In this document: one piece after another, positions 53,511 to 63,979 of the stretch
How positions within the stretch are numbered: position 1 is the first letter of the stretch
How the letters are laid out: each line of letters begins with the position of its first letter
From: Psychrobacillus psychrodurans
Lineage (GTDB): Bacteria; Bacillota; Bacilli; Bacillales_A; Planococcaceae
Assembly (NCBI GenBank): GCA_900114885.1
Contig: FOUN01000007.1
Span: 124,001 to 188,000 of the forward strand
DNA length: 64,000 nucleotides
Direction: 5' to 3'
The notes under the pieces: generated by a model
Databases searched by the model: none
What the model saw: only the letters and a program-made list of their open reading frames with translations
Told to the model about the DNA's origin: nothing
Made by a program: the position numbers and the translations under genes

Positions 53511-54743
53511 TTATAATTCAGATGATTCTTTTAAAACGAGTGTTAATTCGACTAACTTTCCTTGTCTGTATACTTTGACTTTCAGTTCGTCTCCAGTTTC
53601 CTTTTCATTGTATAAGTGTTTTCGTAACTCAATCGTATTCTGTACTTTTTCTCCATCCATTTCTACAATAACATCATATGATTTCATCCCTGCTGATGCA
53701 GCTGGAGTTCCTTCCACTACCTCGTCAACTACTACACCAGTTGTAACTTCCCCTGGTAGTTTTAAAGTTTCTTTTTGATGAAATGCAGGTACATTCGTCA
53801 AGTCAATAAGGGTGATTCCCATCGATGGACGATTTACTTTTCCATTTTGCTCTAAATCCTCAATGATTGGAATAGCCGTATTGACTGGAATAGCTAGACC
53901 AATTCCTTCAATTGTAGATTCAGATATCTTCATCGAGTTAATACCGATAAGCTGACCTGCCAGATTGATCAAAGCTCCTCCACTGTTACCAGGGTTAATC
54001 GCTGCGTCTGTTTGTAAGACCTCTGACTGCCAATCCTCTAAACCATCTCCGTTTAAATCAACTGGTACCGCACGATCTTTACCTGATACCACACCTGTCG
54101 TAACGGAGCCATAAAAATCAAGTCCTAATGGGTTACCGATAGCAATAACAGTTTCTCCTTGCTTTAATACTTCTGAGTCTCCAAATTCTATAACCGCTTC
54201 TACACCGGCATCGTCAATTGCCAGAACCGCTAAATCTGACCAAATATCTCCGCCTACAATACTTGCTTCTACTTTCGATCCATCAGCCAATGTTACTTCC
54301 ACTGATTTTGCATCTTCAATAACATGATAATTTGTAATTACATATGCTTTACCATTTTCTTTCTTATAAATAACACCTGATCCTGTGCCTGCATCCTGAG
54401 TAGCTTCTGATTGACTCCAGAAGTTTGTAACGGATTGAATGTTCGTTATTCCTACAACCGCACTAGAAGCTTTTTCTACAGCACCTGTTACATCTGTCGT
54501 GACATCTACTGAAAGCTGCTCGGTTTGTTTGATTGTTTCACTCGATTTTGTTTCACTGTCTGAAGGTAGGTTGGTCACCACGGAAGGTATTAAAAACCAA
54601 ACAAGTAATGCACCAACTAATACACCTGCTAGTCCACTAAAGAAATAGCCAGCAACTCCTCGCTTTTTCCCTCCTCGTTTTTCGGGTTCTATTGGAGATT
54701 GTTCATTAGGTAGCTGTGGTCCATACGGGTTATTTGTATCCAT
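53511..54743 (-). CDS. htrA: HtrA-type membrane-anchored serine protease
   Basis: 410 residues (HtrC/YycK position). A cytoplasmic proline-rich N-terminus, one membrane segment (~50-72), trypsin-like domain with catalytic His (ITNYHVIEDA), Asp (WSDLAVLAID) and Ser (INPGNSGGAL), and a C-terminal PDZ domain (VVVDEVVEGTPAASAGMKSY). Degrades misfolded proteins outside the membrane. ATG at 54743 after GAGAGGAAG; the frame extends to 54800 without support. It follows walJ after a terminator. Confidence 0.92.
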   Translation of the reverse strand: MDTNNPYGPQLPNEQSPIEPEKRGGKKRGVAGYFFSGLAGVLVGALLVWFLIPSVVTNLPSDSETKSSETIKQTEQLSVDVTTDVTGAVEKASSAVVGITNIQSVTNFWSQSEATQDAGTGSGVIYKKENGKAYVITNYHVIEDAKSVEVTLADGSKVEASIVGGDIWSDLAVLAIDDAGVEAVIEFGDSEVLKQGETVIAIGNPLGLDFYGSVTTGVVSGKDRAVPVDLNGDGLEDWQSEVLQTDAAINPGNSGGALINLAGQLIGINSMKISESTIEGIGLAIPVNTAIPIIEDLEQNGKVNRPSMGITLIDLTNVPAFHQKETLKLPGEVTTGVVVDEVVEGTPAASAGMKSYDVIVEMDGEKVQNTIELRKHLYNEKETGDELKVKVYRQGKLVELTLVLKESSEL

Positions 54744-54835
54744 CTTTCTCTTCCTCTCTGTTTCTAATAATCCTGTATTAACAATGTACCCATTCCACAT
54801 TAAAATAAGATGAAAATTACTTGAAAAATAAATAA

Positions 54836-54873
54836 AAGTTCCAAATACTATTCATTCATAGTATTTGGAACTT
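54836..54873. terminator. Terminator of the wal operon
   Basis: The perfect 15-bp stem AAGTTCCAAATACTA / TAGTATTTGGAACTT with an eight-base loop and T-rich tail on the minus strand, right after walJ. Confidence 0.9.
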
Positions 54874-54880
54874 CGATTTT

Positions 54881-55669
54881 TTAGACATGCACTAGCTCTG
54901 TTGGTTTATTTGCATCCGTGTCATGAAGATGCACATATTCTCCTACAATCACACCACAGGACTGAAGTGTTTGTGCCACACTCATACGAGCCAGGTCCTT
55001 CATATTATTATCTTTGCTTAAATGTGATAAGTAGATATTCGTATTTTTCAGATCAATTACTTCACTCATGGCAACTGCAGCATCCTCATTGGAGACATGT
55101 CCCACGTCACTTAATATTCTTCGCTTAACTGACCAAGGATAACGCCCCATCTGCAGCATACTAACATCGTGATTGCTTTCAAAGACAAAGGAGTCTGCCC
55201 CTTTAATAAGACCTTTCATCCGATCGCTCACGTAACCAGTATCTGTTATTAAAACAAGCTTCCTGTTGTTTTCGTGAAAAATGTAAAACATCGGGTCTGC
55301 TGCATCATGAGATACAGCAAAAGATTGGATATCAATGGACCCAAACTGTTTTACTGTTTCCATATCAAATTGAAACCGCTGGTCTAGTGGAACTTTTCCG
55401 ATAAGCGGATCCATTGCAGACCAGGTTTTTTGATTTGCAAAAATAGGAACTCCATACTTTCTAGCTAAGACCCCTAATCCTTTAATATGATCACTATGCT
55501 CATGTGTTATAAAAATCCCTGATAGCTTTTTAATATCACGATCTATTTCCTGAAATAGCTCATCCATCTTTTTGCCACTTAGTCCTACGTCTACTAAAAA
55601 GGAATGCTCTTCATTTTCCACATAAACAGCATTACCGCTACTACCACTTGCTAATACACTGAACTTCAT
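54881..55669 (-). CDS. walJ: WalJ (YycJ) metallo-beta-lactamase-fold exonuclease
   Basis: 262 residues. Metal ligands in [20 protein letters not shown] (HxHxDH) and ISHDAADPM-like [24 protein letters not shown] holds the bridging Asp. Linked to DNA repair/replication-cell division coordination in Bacilli (5'-3' exonuclease activity in B. anthracis). Last gene of the wal operon, 12 bases after walI. Confidence 0.92.
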   Translation of the reverse strand: MKFSVLASGSSGNAVYVENEEHSFLVDVGLSGKKMDELFQEIDRDIKKLSGIFITHEHSDHIKGLGVLARKYGVPIFANQKTWSAMDPLIGKVPLDQRFQFDMETVKQFGSIDIQSFAVSHDAADPMFYIFHENNRKLVLITDTGYVSDRMKGLIKGADSFVFESNHDVSMLQMGRYPWSVKRRILSDVGHVSNEDAAVAMSEVIDLKNTNIYLSHLSKDNNMKDLARMSVAQTLQSCGVIVGEYVHLHDTDANKPTELVHV

Positions 55670-55681
55670 TGTTAAAACTCC

Positions 55682-56485
55682 TTATTCTACTACTGTTTGT
55701 TCCGTCTCTTTTGGTATCTTAATAACTCTTCCTTCTACTGCATTTACAAAATGTTCCTCAGTTTTTCCATCTATTAGTTCTACAACAATATGCCATGTTG
55801 GTGCAAAAACTTGTGTCTCTGTTACCTGAGCCAAAGTCGAGTATCCAAGTTCAATTTCTTTTATTGTTGAGTCTGGTTTTAAAAGAATATTATCATACAA
55901 TATTTTAATCACCTGTAAATGCGGCACCAATTTTTGCGACACATTATAATTCTCTAAGTCGTCTAGTATAGTCTGTTCATAACCAATAAGCTCGTTTTTA
56001 TCATTCCAATGAACTACCAGCCTTGCATTCGAATTATAGTAAACCAGTCGTTTATCAACTTGTTGAAAGAACGTAGCTGTTTTACTTTCTTCATCTATAT
56101 CCCAAAGGCCATAGGCTGATCCTCTTATTACTTGGTCATGTACTATTTTTTCTAGTGTATTTTCATCGGTTATTTTTATAGGTTCATTAAGAGTGCTGAC
56201 TAGTTTGACGCTGTCATGTATTTCGACTGTTTGATTTTCCATTCCTTCTATTTCTTCCAGTTTAAAATTATGGACGGTGCCTGAAACATAAGAAGCTTCA
56301 TGGATCCCTTTATCTGTCTCCAAAATTTTTATATTATCCAAAAAAAGCTTTTCCGAGATAGGTGTATCATTAGGAATGTCAATTTGTTGAGATTCAGTAT
56401 ACCGATTCATATATAGCGAAAGTAAGAATACGTTTAAAATAGAAAATACAATAATAAATATAGTCTTTGTTTTATTCCAATCCAT
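55682..56485 (-). CDS. walI: WalI (YycI), regulator of WalK
   Basis: 267 residues: one N-terminal membrane segment (TIFIIVFSILNVFLLSLYM) and an extracellular YycI-type domain. With WalH it holds the WalK kinase in check through membrane contacts. ATG at 56485 (MDWNKTKTIF, the family start) after AGGAGGTGC; it overlaps the walH end by 14 bases. Confidence 0.92.
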   Translation of the reverse strand: MDWNKTKTIFIIVFSILNVFLLSLYMNRYTESQQIDIPNDTPISEKLFLDNIKILETDKGIHEASYVSGTVHNFKLEEIEGMENQTVEIHDSVKLVSTLNEPIKITDENTLEKIVHDQVIRGSAYGLWDIDEESKTATFFQQVDKRLVYYNSNARLVVHWNDKNELIGYEQTILDDLENYNVSQKLVPHLQVIKILYDNILLKPDSTIKEIELGYSTLAQVTETQVFAPTWHIVVELIDGKTEEHFVNAVEGRVIKIPKETEQTVVE

Positions 56486-57797
56486 ATTTTGCACCTCCTA
56501 ATAACTCGGGAGATATACGTATCCAGCTTCCACTCTCCACGTAGTACCAAGAAGGTTCCAGATTAAACTGAGACTCGGTCTCATCTCGGGATAAATAATA
56601 TCCAATTACAACATCATCAATAGTACTCGTATCAGTATCTGTTGCAGTAGATAGAAAATCATAAATTGACTGTCCTGAAGCTAGCTGTACTTCCCTTGTT
56701 TTCAAAGGAACAGCAGCAGTAAGCGTGTAAAGAGGGCGCATATATTGATGCACTCGATCAGTTCCCCACTTTAGTGAGATTTCATATATCTCCCTACCAA
56801 AAACCGGTAGGCCAGCAAAATACAGTTGATAATTAATTTGACGATTTTCAGTATTCATTCGGGAATAGCGGTAGTCATCTGTCCATCCGTTATGCTCATT
56901 GACAAAATTTAAGCTATTTTGAATGAGATCTACAGACTTTGCTGGGTTTTCATTCTCCGAAGCAGGATGAACATAGTTTAAACTTCTAGTACTAAAATTC
57001 ACTTTCATTAACGCACTATCATCCGTGAATTGTTGTTCATTCATACTAACAGGATTACTTCTCACTAGGTTTGGATTATTAAATAGAGCATCTTTAAATT
57101 TATCGGTATTAATGTCTTTAATGGAATAAGTATAACTCAGGATATTTTCTGGTGTCGATGAAACGTATACCGATAATTTATCGTCTGTAATTATTTCATT
57201 ATACACTTGCATAGTTTCTGTATGCTTTAAAATACGATTGGTAAACCCTGCATTATTTACTTTTTCTGCAGTTGCCGTATACATCTTCTGCTGTGATGTA
57301 CTAATAAAATAAATGTTTAAACTATCCGAGGTTTCCACATTCCAATCGATTATTAAACGATTAAAATGAGCATCCGGAAAAACCTGTTCTGTAAAAGTTA
57401 AGCTAGTGCCTAAAACTTCAACAGGGACATCTGCTGCAAAAAAGAAACTTGCACGATTAGGTGTTTTTATAAACTCATTTATTTGATCGGTACTTAACTT
57501 ATTACTAGATAACTCGACCTTTTGAATTTCCCATTTTTTCATGTTAATGAACACTGATTCGATTGGTTGACTGTTAAAAGTTCCTTTTAGCCCATCCTTT
57601 TGGCTAACAATCATACGATACGGTTTGATAATGTCTTCCATTTCCTTTTTTTCAGCAATGGCTATATCTACAGTTGTTCCTTCATTTGACTGGATAACCG
57701 GTGAATATGTCCATATAGCAAAAGTTAAGGAAAAACTGAGGAGAATAAGTAAGACTAAAACAACTGATTTTACTTGCTCAATATATTTCAATCCCAT
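56472..57797 (-). CDS. walH: WalH (YycH), regulator of WalK
   Basis: 441 residues: one N-terminal membrane segment (SVVLVLLILLSFSLTFAIW) and a large extracellular domain with the two-lobed YycH fold. Its start overlaps the walK end by 10 bases. Third gene of walRKHIJ. Assigned by position, length and the N-terminus MGLKYIEQVKSVVL. Confidence 0.92.
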   Translation of the reverse strand: MGLKYIEQVKSVVLVLLILLSFSLTFAIWTYSPVIQSNEGTTVDIAIAEKKEMEDIIKPYRMIVSQKDGLKGTFNSQPIESVFINMKKWEIQKVELSSNKLSTDQINEFIKTPNRASFFFAADVPVEVLGTSLTFTEQVFPDAHFNRLIIDWNVETSDSLNIYFISTSQQKMYTATAEKVNNAGFTNRILKHTETMQVYNEIITDDKLSVYVSSTPENILSYTYSIKDINTDKFKDALFNNPNLVRSNPVSMNEQQFTDDSALMKVNFSTRSLNYVHPASENENPAKSVDLIQNSLNFVNEHNGWTDDYRYSRMNTENRQINYQLYFAGLPVFGREIYEISLKWGTDRVHQYMRPLYTLTAAVPLKTREVQLASGQSIYDFLSTATDTDTSTIDDVVIGYYLSRDETESQFNLEPSWYYVESGSWIRISPELLGGAKYGLE

Positions 57798-59611
57798 TCA
57801 CCTACCTCATCCGTTAAAATATCCAATGTGAAGAAAATGGTCGTTCCTTGGCCTTCTTCGCTTTCTGCCCATATTCTACCACCATGGGCTTCAATCATTT
57901 CCCGGGCAATTGCTAAACCTAGCCCTGTACCACCCATAGATCTTGCTCTTGCTCGATCTACTCTGTAAAAGCGATCAAAGACTCGATCTACATTTTCAGA
58001 TGGAATCCCCATTCCATCATCAGAAATCATTACTTTCAAAATGGAATCCGTCACAACTACTCCAAAACGTATATTCCCACCATCTGGAGAATATTTAATC
58101 GCATTTGAGATAATATTATCGATTACTTGTGTTAACTTATCAGTATCGATATCCACATAATAGGCTTTATCTGAGAGCATGCGGACAAAGGTAACATGAT
58201 CAGACTTGGAAAGTTCAAATCTGTCTATAATCCGGTTGAAGAACTGATTAAAATTAACAATCTCTCGATTCAAATCATAGTCTCTGCTATCCATTTTAGA
58301 TAATTGTAGAAGATCATTTACAAGTCGAATCATTCGATGGGTCTCTGTTTGAGTTACTTGTAAGAAAGAGGGGGCTATTTCCTCGTCTTTCCAAGCACCA
58401 TCAGCTAACGCCTCCAAGTAACTACTCATTGTAGTAAGTGGTGTACGTAATTCATGGGAAACATTCGCTACAAATTCTCTTCTTTCTATATCCACTTTTT
58501 CTTGTTCGGTATTATCGTGTAATACTGCGATTAAACCGTTAACGAAGCCAGTTTCTTTTTGAATAACCGAAAAATTGGCACGTAAGATAAATGGCCGTTC
58601 ATTGGAGCTTAAATCCAAGTTAAGAGCTTCTTTTAAGTGTATTAAATCTTCAAAGGAGTGTTCGGAGTCTATTCCAAGCACAGATATAATCGGACGATTT
58701 AATACCATTTCCCTTGGTATACGCAATAATCTAAGTGCAGGATCGTTTATCAATATAACTCTACCTTTACGGTCAGTTGCTAATACCCCATCTGTCATGT
58801 TGGTTAAAACGGAGGCTAGCTTTCTTCGTTCTGCTTCCGTTGTAGATTGAGATTCTTGCAGTCTATTCGTCAAATGATTAAAAGCAATTGCCAGTTGTCC
58901 AATTTCATCACTTCCATATACTCGTACTTTTCTGGAAAAGTTACCTTTTGCCATGGCTTGAGCTTGTCGTCTCATATCGGAAATTGGACGTGTAATTGTC
59001 TGGGCAATTAGTATTCCTAATATAACTGTAATGACTAAAGCCATTGCAGTACCTCCGGCAAGTATTCGATTAATTTCATTCATCTGTCCAAACACATTTT
59101 CAATATTAGATTCTATATATAATGTTCCAATTACTTCTCCTTTTGAAATAATAGGTGTAGCTAAAACCCAAATTCTAACATCACTTTTTCTATCTAACGA
59201 TATATTTTCTTGTGCAGCTTCTGCTGTAATGGATTTACGAACTAGATCATCCATTGATCGTTGGCCAACAATCGACTGGTTGTTTGAATCTGAGGTTGCC
59301 AAAATCTGATACCTAGCATCTATAACGCGTACTTCTTTAATATCAATTGAATTGAGACCAGCCAAAATAGAATATAAACTTTGTTCTGGTGTTTGGTCTT
59401 CTTCGCTCCGTATTTTTATCATTTCTTCCCGTGCACTATATTCTATTAAGCTAACTCGATCAGTTATTGATTCTTGAAAGTTTTCTCTTAATGTCTTCTC
59501 TAGGCCACGAACAAAATATAATCCTATAATTTGCATAGCAATAATAATAAGTAATACATAAATCAGCACAATCTTTACGTGAATCGATTTAAAGTATCCA
59601 ACCTTTTGCAT
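57788..59611 (-). CDS. walK: Essential sensor histidine kinase WalK
   Basis: 607 residues: membrane segment (~13-33), extracellular PAS-like domain, second segment (~185-207), HAMP (QTITRPISDMRRQAQAMAKG), cytoplasmic PAS (VLTNMTDGVLATDRKGRVIL), HisKA with phospho-His in FVANVSHELRTPLTTM, and HATPase (NIISNAIKYSP, DDGMGIP, GTGLGLAIAREM). Senses cell-wall state and phosphorylates WalR. Six bases after walR. Confidence 0.96.
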   Translation of the reverse strand: MQKVGYFKSIHVKIVLIYVLLIIIAMQIIGLYFVRGLEKTLRENFQESITDRVSLIEYSAREEMIKIRSEEDQTPEQSLYSILAGLNSIDIKEVRVIDARYQILATSDSNNQSIVGQRSMDDLVRKSITAEAAQENISLDRKSDVRIWVLATPIISKGEVIGTLYIESNIENVFGQMNEINRILAGGTAMALVITVILGILIAQTITRPISDMRRQAQAMAKGNFSRKVRVYGSDEIGQLAIAFNHLTNRLQESQSTTEAERRKLASVLTNMTDGVLATDRKGRVILINDPALRLLRIPREMVLNRPIISVLGIDSEHSFEDLIHLKEALNLDLSSNERPFILRANFSVIQKETGFVNGLIAVLHDNTEQEKVDIERREFVANVSHELRTPLTTMSSYLEALADGAWKDEEIAPSFLQVTQTETHRMIRLVNDLLQLSKMDSRDYDLNREIVNFNQFFNRIIDRFELSKSDHVTFVRMLSDKAYYVDIDTDKLTQVIDNIISNAIKYSPDGGNIRFGVVVTDSILKVMISDDGMGIPSENVDRVFDRFYRVDRARARSMGGTGLGLAIAREMIEAHGGRIWAESEEGQGTTIFFTLDILTDEVGEWD

Positions 59612-59617
59612 TAAATT

Positions 59618-60322
59618 CTACTCCTGTTCAGGACTTCGTAAATAGTATCCTACACCTCTTCTAGTTACTATCCATGTTGGATGACTTGGATTATCTTCAA
59701 TTTTTTCACGTAATCGTCGAATTGTTACATCTACTGTACGGACATCACCAAAGTAATCGTACCCCCATACTGTTTGTAGTAAATGTTCACGAGTCATGAC
59801 TTGTCCTATATGTTTTGCCAAGTAATGCAAAAGCTCAAATTCTCGATGCGTAAGCTCTATTGTTTCTTCCCTTTTTAACACCAGATACGCATCTGGTTGA
59901 ATAGTCAGTGGACCAATAACTATTTCATTTGTCAATACTTCTGCATCTTCTTGAATAGTTTGGTGTCTACGCATATTTGCTTTAACTCGAGCGATTAATT
60001 CTCTAGTACTAAATGGTTTTGTAACATAATCATCTGCACCTAGCTCTAGTCCCAGCACTTTATCTATCTCTGAATCTTTTGCAGTCAGCATGATAATAGG
60101 AAAATCATATTTTTTTCGAATTTCTCTACAAACTTCCATTCCATCTTTGTTAGGAAGCATAATATCTAATAACATTAAATCTGGTTGATCCTCTTCTACC
60201 TTCTTTAATGCCTCATCGCCATTATATGCACAGGCTACTTGATACCCTTCTTTTTTTAAGTTAAATTGCAGTATGTCTGCAATTGGTTTTTCGTCATCTA
60301 CAACTAATATTTTCTTACTCAT
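59618..60322 (-). CDS. walR: Essential response regulator WalR
   Basis: 234 residues: receiver with DD at 9-10 and phospho-Asp in [15 protein letters not shown], then an OmpR-type winged helix ([36 protein letters not shown]). Controls cell-wall hydrolases and growth. First gene of the walRKHIJ operon, downstream of an M23 endopeptidase gene with its own terminator. Confidence 0.97.
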   Translation of the reverse strand: MSKKILVVDDEKPIADILQFNLKKEGYQVACAYNGDEALKKVEEDQPDLMLLDIMLPNKDGMEVCREIRKKYDFPIIMLTAKDSEIDKVLGLELGADDYVTKPFSTRELIARVKANMRRHQTIQEDAEVLTNEIVIGPLTIQPDAYLVLKREETIELTHREFELLHYLAKHIGQVMTREHLLQTVWGYDYFGDVRTVDVTIRRLREKIEDNPSHPTWIVTRRGVGYYLRSPEQE

Positions 60323-60483
60323 TTTTAGTCCCCCTTATTCTCGTATTCTATATTTAACTCAATTGAATTATTTTTAACAATAATAATATTAACTTTAACA
60401 TTGTTTTAGGCTTCATGCATCTCTCAAGAAGCGGTGGTGCTATAGTTCGACTTACTTTGACAAATTATTTCCCAGGAAATTCA

Positions 60484-60517
60484 TAAAAAAGAGACAGTCC
60501 ATATTGCGACTGTCTCT
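60484..60517 (-). terminator. Terminator of the M23 endopeptidase gene
   Basis: The 10-bp stem AGAGACAGTC / GACTGTCTCT with an eight-base loop and T-run on the minus strand. Confidence 0.9.
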
Positions 60518-60522
60518 ATATA

Positions 60523-62001
60523 TTATTTATTTAATACAGTTAAAGGATTAATTGTAACACCATTTTTTTCCACTTCGAAATGTAGATGTGTTCCTGTAGA
60601 ACGCCCAGTACTTCCCATTACACCAATTTTAGTGCCTGTTGGAACTACTTGCCCTACTTCCGCTGTAATAGAAGAAAGATGTGCATACGTTGTTTTGTAC
60701 CCATTTTGATGATCGATGATTACACGGTTGCCATATGTACCATCCCAACCAGCCGCAACTACAATTCCATTATCTGCTGCTTTTATTGTAAAACCACTTG
60801 GTCTTGCGATATCGATACCTTCATGTTGGCGGCCCCAACGATATCCCATTTTACTAGAAATATATCCACCTTCAGCTGGCCAAGCAAATACTCCCGAGCC
60901 GCGTGAAGGAATTACTTTCGTTCCTTTTAATACAATGTGCTCTTTTGGTTCTACAAGAATTTTTTCTTCTACAATAGATTGACCAACTTGTACTCCATTC
61001 TCTTTGCGAATTAAGTAAGTTGCCTCTTTTTGACCATCCGAACCTTCTTGTTTTACCTTCGTATCACCTTTATACATATCCTCTGTTTCTTCTACTTTTT
61101 TCGTATGTATTATGGCTTCTACTGCTTTTTTCTCATACTGTACTTCTATATTAATAAGTGGTTTTAGAACTGTTACATTTAACTCTTGACCTATTTGTAA
61201 TACGGTAGAATCCGTTACACCAGGATTAAGTGCTATAAGTTCTGCAGATGTTAAATTATGCTTATTAGCAATAGTACCTAAAACATCGCCTTCTGCCACA
61301 GTATATAACTCTTTTTCTAATGTTCCTTCTAAAAGTAGTTTCACAGCATCGTCTGGTGAAACAATCCGATTAGGAGCTGTGTCTACTGTAACTCCTGATA
61401 CTTTTTCTTTTAAGATTAAATTAGCAATACGAGTTTCATTTTCTTTTAACTTGGGTAAAGATTCACTAGTATTATTTCTAGCTTCCAGTGTGTTCAGCTC
61501 TTCTTCTGAAACAAAATGTAACTTTAGTTTTCTTAAAGCTTCATCGTAAGCCTCTAAGTCTTTGACGTAGACTGCCATCTCGTCATTGATCGATAATGCA
61601 AATGCTTTTGCCTCTACATCTATTAAGCCATCCAGCTTTTGAAGTGTAGTCTCGTCATTTGTATTGGGAGTAAATACTTGTTCTGGTACTACCGATAAAT
61701 TAGATCCAGCTGTTAAAGTCATGTTTTTAAACTGGGAGCTAGATTCTTCAATCTTTTTGTCGAGCATTGATTGTATTTTGGTTTGATCCGAAATAGCCCC
61801 TACATATTGACCATCCGTATATATATGGTATATTTCTTTTAATGTATTGCTTTCACTTTCTTTTGCAAAAGCCATATTAAACGAAATACTTGAGATAAGT
61901 AAAACTGATACGGCTGCTTTTTTCACCATATTTGACTTTCCGTTTGAAAGAACATCCAGTTTTGATACCTTTTGTTCCTCATTCTTACTTTTCAAAAACA
62001 T
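60523..62001 (-). CDS. Secreted LysM-G5-M23 peptidoglycan endopeptidase
   Basis: 492 residues. A signal peptide or anchor lies at ~28-47 (AAVSVLLISSISFNMAFA). LysM near 230-280 (YTVAEGDVLGTIANKHNLTS), G5 domain near 285-355 (YKGDTKVKQEGSDGQKEATY), and an M23 domain with zinc ligands in RQHEGIDIARP and GTHLHFEVEKNG. It cuts peptide cross-bridges. Adjacent to walR, as in many Bacillales, and plausibly in the WalR regulon, but I found no clear WalR box upstream. Confidence 0.9.
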   Translation of the reverse strand: MFLKSKNEEQKVSKLDVLSNGKSNMVKKAAVSVLLISSISFNMAFAKESESNTLKEIYHIYTDGQYVGAISDQTKIQSMLDKKIEESSSQFKNMTLTAGSNLSVVPEQVFTPNTNDETTLQKLDGLIDVEAKAFALSINDEMAVYVKDLEAYDEALRKLKLHFVSEEELNTLEARNNTSESLPKLKENETRIANLILKEKVSGVTVDTAPNRIVSPDDAVKLLLEGTLEKELYTVAEGDVLGTIANKHNLTSAELIALNPGVTDSTVLQIGQELNVTVLKPLINIEVQYEKKAVEAIIHTKKVEETEDMYKGDTKVKQEGSDGQKEATYLIRKENGVQVGQSIVEEKILVEPKEHIVLKGTKVIPSRGSGVFAWPAEGGYISSKMGYRWGRQHEGIDIARPSGFTIKAADNGIVVAAGWDGTYGNRVIIDHQNGYKTTYAHLSSITAEVGQVVPTGTKIGVMGSTGRSTGTHLHFEVEKNGVTINPLTVLNK

Positions 62002-62314
62002 GATAAAGCCCCTTCCAAACTATCTGTAAAATCTTCAATCATTTTCATGCTTCTCTAATTTAACATATTTGAAATGAAGATGTGTAGCTTTCTAGACGGT
62101 TGTAAAGAAACTGTAGTATTGGTTCCATATATTACATTATTTTTTCAATTTATGGAAATATATAATCGTTTTTACCTAATAATTCGATTTTTATAAATTA
62201 GTTTTCTCCAAATTATTCATATTTTATACATAAAGCAGTAAAAATCTTTGTTATATTTGTCATAATAGAAGATTCACATAGTGAAGCTTTTTCAAATTTC
62301 TACATTAACAGACA

Positions 62315-62350
62315 AAAAACCGTCAAAAAGCTTATGCTTCTTGACGTTTT
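62315..62350. terminator. Terminator of purA
   Basis: The stem CGTCAA-AAGC / GCTT-TTGACG is flanked by A- and T-runs, so it can work on both strands. It lies right after purA. Confidence 0.9.
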
Positions 62351-62359
62351 TTTTGTTCA

Positions 62360-63646
62360 CTATTTCCAAACACTTGTAATGATATTAGTTTGGGTACGAT
62401 CTGGTCCAACTGAGAAAATGGATATTTGTACTCCTGTAAGTTGAGAAATACGCTCTAAGTAATGACGAGCTGTTTCAGGAAGTTCATCTAAAGATTTACA
62501 GTTAGTAATATCTTCACTCCAACCAGGCATTTCTTCATAAACTGGTTCACATTCACTTAAAATACGAAGATTAGCTGGATATTCTGTAATTAATTCACCT
62601 TTATACTTATATGCAGTACATAATTTAACTGTATCTAAACCAGTCAATACGTCAATAGAGTTAACTGTTAAATCAGTTAAACCACTTACGCGTCGAGCAT
62701 GTCTAATTACTACTGTGTCAAACCAACCAATACGACGTGGTCTACCTGTAGTTGTCCCATATTCTTTACCAACTTCACGGATTTGATTTCCTATTTCATC
62801 AAATAACTCCGTTGGGAAAGGACCATCACCTACACGTGATGTATATGCTTTACAAACACCTACTACATGGTTTATTTTTGTTGGACCTACTCCCGCACCA
62901 ATTGTTACTCCACCAGCTACTGGATTTGAAGAAGTTACAAATGGATAAGTACCTTGATCGATATCCAACATAACTCCCTGTGCACCTTCAAATAAAACAC
63001 GACGACCATCATCTAATGCGTCATTTAATACTTTTGAAGTATCCGTAACATATTTGGCGATCTCTTGCCCATAGGTATAGAATTCTTCTAGTATTTCCTC
63101 TGAAGTAAATCCTTCTGTTTCGTAAAACTTCTCAAACATTCTATTCTTTTCTTGTAAGTTAAGTTCTAATTTTTCTTTAAACACTTCATAGTCCAGAAGG
63201 TCAGCAATACGGATTCCAACACGTGCAGCTTTGTCCATATAAGCCGGTCCAATACCTTTACCTGTCGTACCAATTTTATTTGCTCCTCTGCGAGCTTCTT
63301 CCACTTCATCTTGTTTTAAGTGGTATGGAAGAATAACATGTGCACGATTAGAAATACGTAAGTTTTCGGTTGTTACTCCGCGTTCATGCAATCCTTTTAG
63401 TTCTTTCACAAGTGCTCTAGGATCTACTACCATTCCGTTTCCTATAACAGAAATTTTATCTTTATAGAAAATTCCTGATGGAATCAAGTGAAGCTTGTAC
63501 GTTTCTCCTCCAAAAATAATTGTATGACCTGCATTATTACCGCCTTGGTAACGTGCAATTACTTCTGAGTTTTCGGATAGAAAGTCTGTGATTTTCCCTT
63601 TACCTTCGTCTCCCCATTGTGTTCCAACTACTACTACTGATGGCAT
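62360..63646 (-). CDS. purA: Adenylosuccinate synthetase
   Basis: Converts IMP plus aspartate and GTP to adenylosuccinate. 428 residues, the usual length. GTP loop [14 protein letters not shown], catalytic His in [11 protein letters not shown]-site [14 protein letters not shown], the signature [20 protein letters not shown] and [12 protein letters not shown] are all present. GGAGGTGCTGGCAA precedes the ATG. Single gene. Confidence 0.98.
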   Translation of the reverse strand: MPSVVVVGTQWGDEGKGKITDFLSENSEVIARYQGGNNAGHTIIFGGETYKLHLIPSGIFYKDKISVIGNGMVVDPRALVKELKGLHERGVTTENLRISNRAHVILPYHLKQDEVEEARRGANKIGTTGKGIGPAYMDKAARVGIRIADLLDYEVFKEKLELNLQEKNRMFEKFYETEGFTSEEILEEFYTYGQEIAKYVTDTSKVLNDALDDGRRVLFEGAQGVMLDIDQGTYPFVTSSNPVAGGVTIGAGVGPTKINHVVGVCKAYTSRVGDGPFPTELFDEIGNQIREVGKEYGTTTGRPRRIGWFDTVVIRHARRVSGLTDLTVNSIDVLTGLDTVKLCTAYKYKGELITEYPANLRILSECEPVYEEMPGWSEDITNCKSLDELPETARHYLERISQLTGVQISIFSVGPDRTQTNIITSVWK

Positions 63647-63737
63647 TTGCCAGCACCTCCGTCAGACATTTCATATGTCCTGATTCAAACAGTGTAATTG
63701 TACCAATCTAAATGCACTTAGTCAACTGATTTAATGC

Positions 63738-63785
63738 AAAAACACGAACACAAAATGCACTATTACATTTATTGTTCGTGTTTTT
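63738..63785. terminator. Inverted repeat upstream of purA, probable terminator
   Basis: The 13-bp perfect arms AAAAACACGAACA / TGTTCGTGTTTTT with a 22-base interior and T-run on the minus strand. It would end a leftward gene beyond 64000. CGAA/TTCG recalls a PurBox, but the spacing does not fit. Confidence 0.65.
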
Positions 63786-63845
63786 ATCATCAAGTTCTGC
63801 CATTATTAACTATTTTTTAAAAGTACTTACCAAAAAGCTTAAACA

Positions 63846-63979
63846 CTTGCACTTTTCTAGTCTAGCTCCAGCGCCTAGCCCCTCGAGTCGCTTCAGGCTT
63901 TCAAGTAAAGGCAAAGAGCGCCTTTACGTGAAATCCTTCCAGCGCTTGTCAGGGCTACATAGGCGCTTGCACTTTTCTT
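63846..63979 (+). repeat. Dispersed repeat, complete short copy
   Basis: Contains AGCGCCTAGCCCCTCGAGT, then AAAGGCAAAGAGCGCCTTTA and CGTGAAATCCTTCCAGCGC, and ends GGCGCTTGCACTTTTC. It is bounded by direct copies of CTTGCACTTTTCT (63846-63858 and 63966-63978). Related copies are at 6690-6911 and, in part, 1206-1240. Confidence 0.75.

Noticed and set aside
62002-62300. WalR binding box upstream of the M23 endopeptidase
   Set aside because: Single TGTAAT-like hexamers occur, but no direct pair with five-base spacing was found.
63738-63785. PurR operator (PurBox pair) upstream of purA
   Set aside because: CGAA and TTCG are present, but they are about 26 bases apart instead of the usual 16-17, and the flanking A/T runs fit a terminator better.
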